DNA of 45,753 bases from Pseudobutyrivibrio sp. (lineage in GTDB: Bacteria; Bacillota; Clostridia; Lachnospirales; Lachnospiraceae), in the NCBI RefSeq assembly GCF_017471675.1, contig NZ_JAFUSK010000067.1, forward strand, positions 1 through 45,753, given 5' to 3'. The notes under the pieces were generated by a model, which saw only the letters and a program-made list of their open reading frames with translations, made no database searches and had not been told where the DNA came from. A program made the translations under genes and the position numbers. Of the stretch, positions 44,341 through 45,753 are shown in pieces; positions within the stretch are counted from its first letter, which is position 1; each line of letters opens with the position of its first letter.

Positions 44341-45753
44341 ATGATGCAAAAAGAGAACTTTAAGCGTCTCTTAGCTACAGCTCTTGCACTTTCAATGGCC
44401 TGGTCAGGGTTTACACCTGGCTCAGGTCTTTCTTTAGTGCAGGCAACTGAAGCTGGAGAGACCAAACAAGAAGAATCTTCTGAAGAAAAATCACAAGAAG
44501 AATCAAAAGCATCTGAGGAAGAAACAAGCCAATCTTCTGAGGATGCCAAAGAAGTTCCTGACTCTGATTCCTCAGCAGAAGATGTAGCAGATGAATCAAC
44601 AGACGATAATGAATCCCAAAAGGATGTTGATGAAGAAGCTGAAGAAGATGAAGATGCTGAGCTTGATGAGAAAGAGCTACTTGAAGAAGAAAAACTGTTA
44701 AAGGAAAAAGAAGATGAAGAAGAGGATGAAGATAAGTTAAAGCTAATTGCAGATTTTGACTTTGAAAACCTCGAAGATAATGCAACCATTACAGGCGGCG
44801 GTGCTAAGGCAACAGGTACTTATTCTGTTGTAGATAGCTTTGGTGAAAGTGGAAAGGCTATTTCGCTTTCTGATGGTAAAAAGCAATTCCTTAATGTTAC
44901 CAAGGAAAATGGAGACAGCTTGCTTGCAGGCGTAAAATCTGTTTCTATCTCCTTTGATGCAAATATTGGTAGAACTGGAACAGACTGGTTATTCTACTCA
45001 GCCCCAAATGAGAACCCACAGTCAAGTCCAGAATATTACCTTGGTGCAGCTAACATCAGTTCAAAGCTAACTATCGAGCAGTTTAAAAACGGTAGAACGA
45101 ACGGAACCACAAACACACCTATTGCAATTAACACATGGACCCACATAGATGTTGTTTATTCTCAGGATGAGACAATTGTTTATGTAGATGGTGAAAAGAA
45201 ATCAAGCTTTAGTTCAGACAACAAGCTTGAGGATATCCTAGGAGCTAATCCTATTACTTATATTGGAAAAGCCAACTGGGGTTCAGGAGAATACTGTAGA
45301 GCATATCTTGATAACTACAAAATTTATCAGGGTAAGCTCACAGATAGTGATGTAGAAGACCTTTACAAAGCATTCCTTGACAAGAAGGTAGGCAAGGCTA
45401 CAGAAGTTGAATTTTCTCTCAACTTAGGATACGTAACAGGAGATATTAATCTTCCAGCAGAATATGATGGCAAGAAAATCTCTTGGAAATCAAGTGATGA
45501 GAAGGTTGTGACAAATAACGGTAAAGTCACACGTGGAAATAAAAATAAAGAAGTAACACTTACAGCAACTATTGATGGGGCTGATAAGGAATTCAAAATC
45601 GTAGTCCTGAAAGAGGGCGAGGATATTGCAACTTATGTAAGCAATAGTCCAGGTGTTGGTCAGGATGGTTGTATGAAGATTGATGCTAAAAAGATTGGAA
45701 GTTTTCAGGCTCTTCATAAGAATCTACCTATTATGTACAGAAGCCTTGGTAGC
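44341..45753 (+). CDS. Large secreted protein, 3' end outside the window
   Basis: The first 471 codons of an open frame that runs off the right edge. Residues 1-37 are a signal peptide (basic start, LLATALALSMAWSG core, QA cut site). A linker of about 100 residues, almost only Glu, Asp, Ser and Lys, follows. Residues 140-340 look like a LamG/concanavalin-type sandwich (IADFDFENLEDNATI at its start, YLDNYKIYQGKL at its end). Then comes a short immunoglobulin-like segment (ISWKSSDEKVVTNNGKVTRG) of the kind found beside GH43 and other polysaccharide-degrading domains. A secreted carbohydrate-active enzyme is likely, but the catalytic part lies outside. GGGGG lies upstream of the start. Confidence 0.8.
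   Translation, partial: MMQKENFKRLLATALALSMAWSGFTPGSGLSLVQATEAGETKQEESSEEKSQEESKASEEETSQSSEDAKEVPDSDSSAEDVADESTDDNESQKDVDEEAEEDEDAELDEKELLEEEKLLKEKEDEEEDEDKLKLIADFDFENLEDNATITGGGAKATGTYSVVDSFGESGKAISLSDGKKQFLNVTKENGDSLLAGVKSVSISFDANIGRTGTDWLFYSAPNENPQSSPEYYLGAANISSKLTIEQFKNGRTNGTTNTPIAINTWTHIDVVYSQDETIVYVDGEKKSSFSSDNKLEDILGANPITYIGKANWGSGEYCRAYLDNYKIYQGKLTDSDVEDLYKAFLDKKVGKATEVEFSLNLGYVTGDINLPAEYDGKKISWKSSDEKVVTNNGKVTRGNKNKEVTLTATIDGADKEFKIVVLKEGEDIATYVSNSPGVGQDGCMKIDAKKIGSFQALHKNLPIMYRSLGS

Noticed and set aside
44316-44789. Long Ser-rich frame on the minus strand
   Set aside because: It is the antisense shadow of the GAA/GAT-rich acidic linker of the secreted-protein gene, and the low complexity explains its length.
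1-45753. CRISPR array, insertion sequence, integrase or phage genes
   Set aside because: No regularly spaced repeats, transposase, integrase or phage structural proteins were seen on either strand.

Overview
The window looks like a chromosomal segment of an anaerobic, saccharolytic, low-GC Firmicute of the Lachnospiraceae, most like Butyrivibrio or Pseudobutyrivibrio. This rests on AT-rich DNA with strong AGGAGG ribosome-binding sites, glycoside phosphorylases with a CUT1 sugar importer, YesM/YesN-type two-component regulators, a glucuronate pathway and rich cyclic-di-GMP signalling. No sequence search was run, so the genus is an inference.

Region 1 (1-14519) is an oligosaccharide module. 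Two GH94-type phosphorylase genes are followed by a lipoprotein-permease-permease ABC importer. A second, orphan substrate-binding lipoprotein, with its own near-consensus promoter, leads into a sensor kinase and an AraC-type response regulator. Together they look like uptake, phosphorolysis and sensing of one beta-glucan-like oligosaccharide. A 125-aa unknown gene closes the region at a bidirectional terminator. Region 2 (14549-21912) is a glucuronate operon: a divergent AraC regulator, then eda, uxuA, uxuB, uxaC and kdgK. Region 3 (22062-32206) holds signalling genes: a diguanylate cyclase on the minus strand, a 49-aa small protein, then an EAL phosphodiesterase, an HD-GYP-like protein with a changed metal site, and a 1597-aa hybrid histidine kinase. 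Region 4 (32296-36860) holds larE-like, tcdA-like, LysR, siroheme-synthase and S66-peptidase genes. Region 5 (36997-44108) is a RiPP (ribosomally made, post-translationally modified peptide) cluster: a tiny HlyD-like protein, two NHLM-type ABC exporters (one with a C39 peptidase), two Nif11-leader precursor peptides and a radical SAM/SPASM maturase between them. Region 6 (44341 to the end) is the start of a large secreted protein, cut by the window edge.

Two observations stand out. First, both RiPP cores carry three CxC units followed by glycine runs, at nearly the same spacing in both peptides. I do not recognise this core type among the named radical SAM RiPP classes. Second, the intergenic gaps of the glucuronate operon and of region 4 carry two families of dispersed structured elements (three and four copies). 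In each family the stem sequences differ between copies while base pairing is kept, including G-T wobbles, which is the signature of selection on a folded RNA or hairpin.
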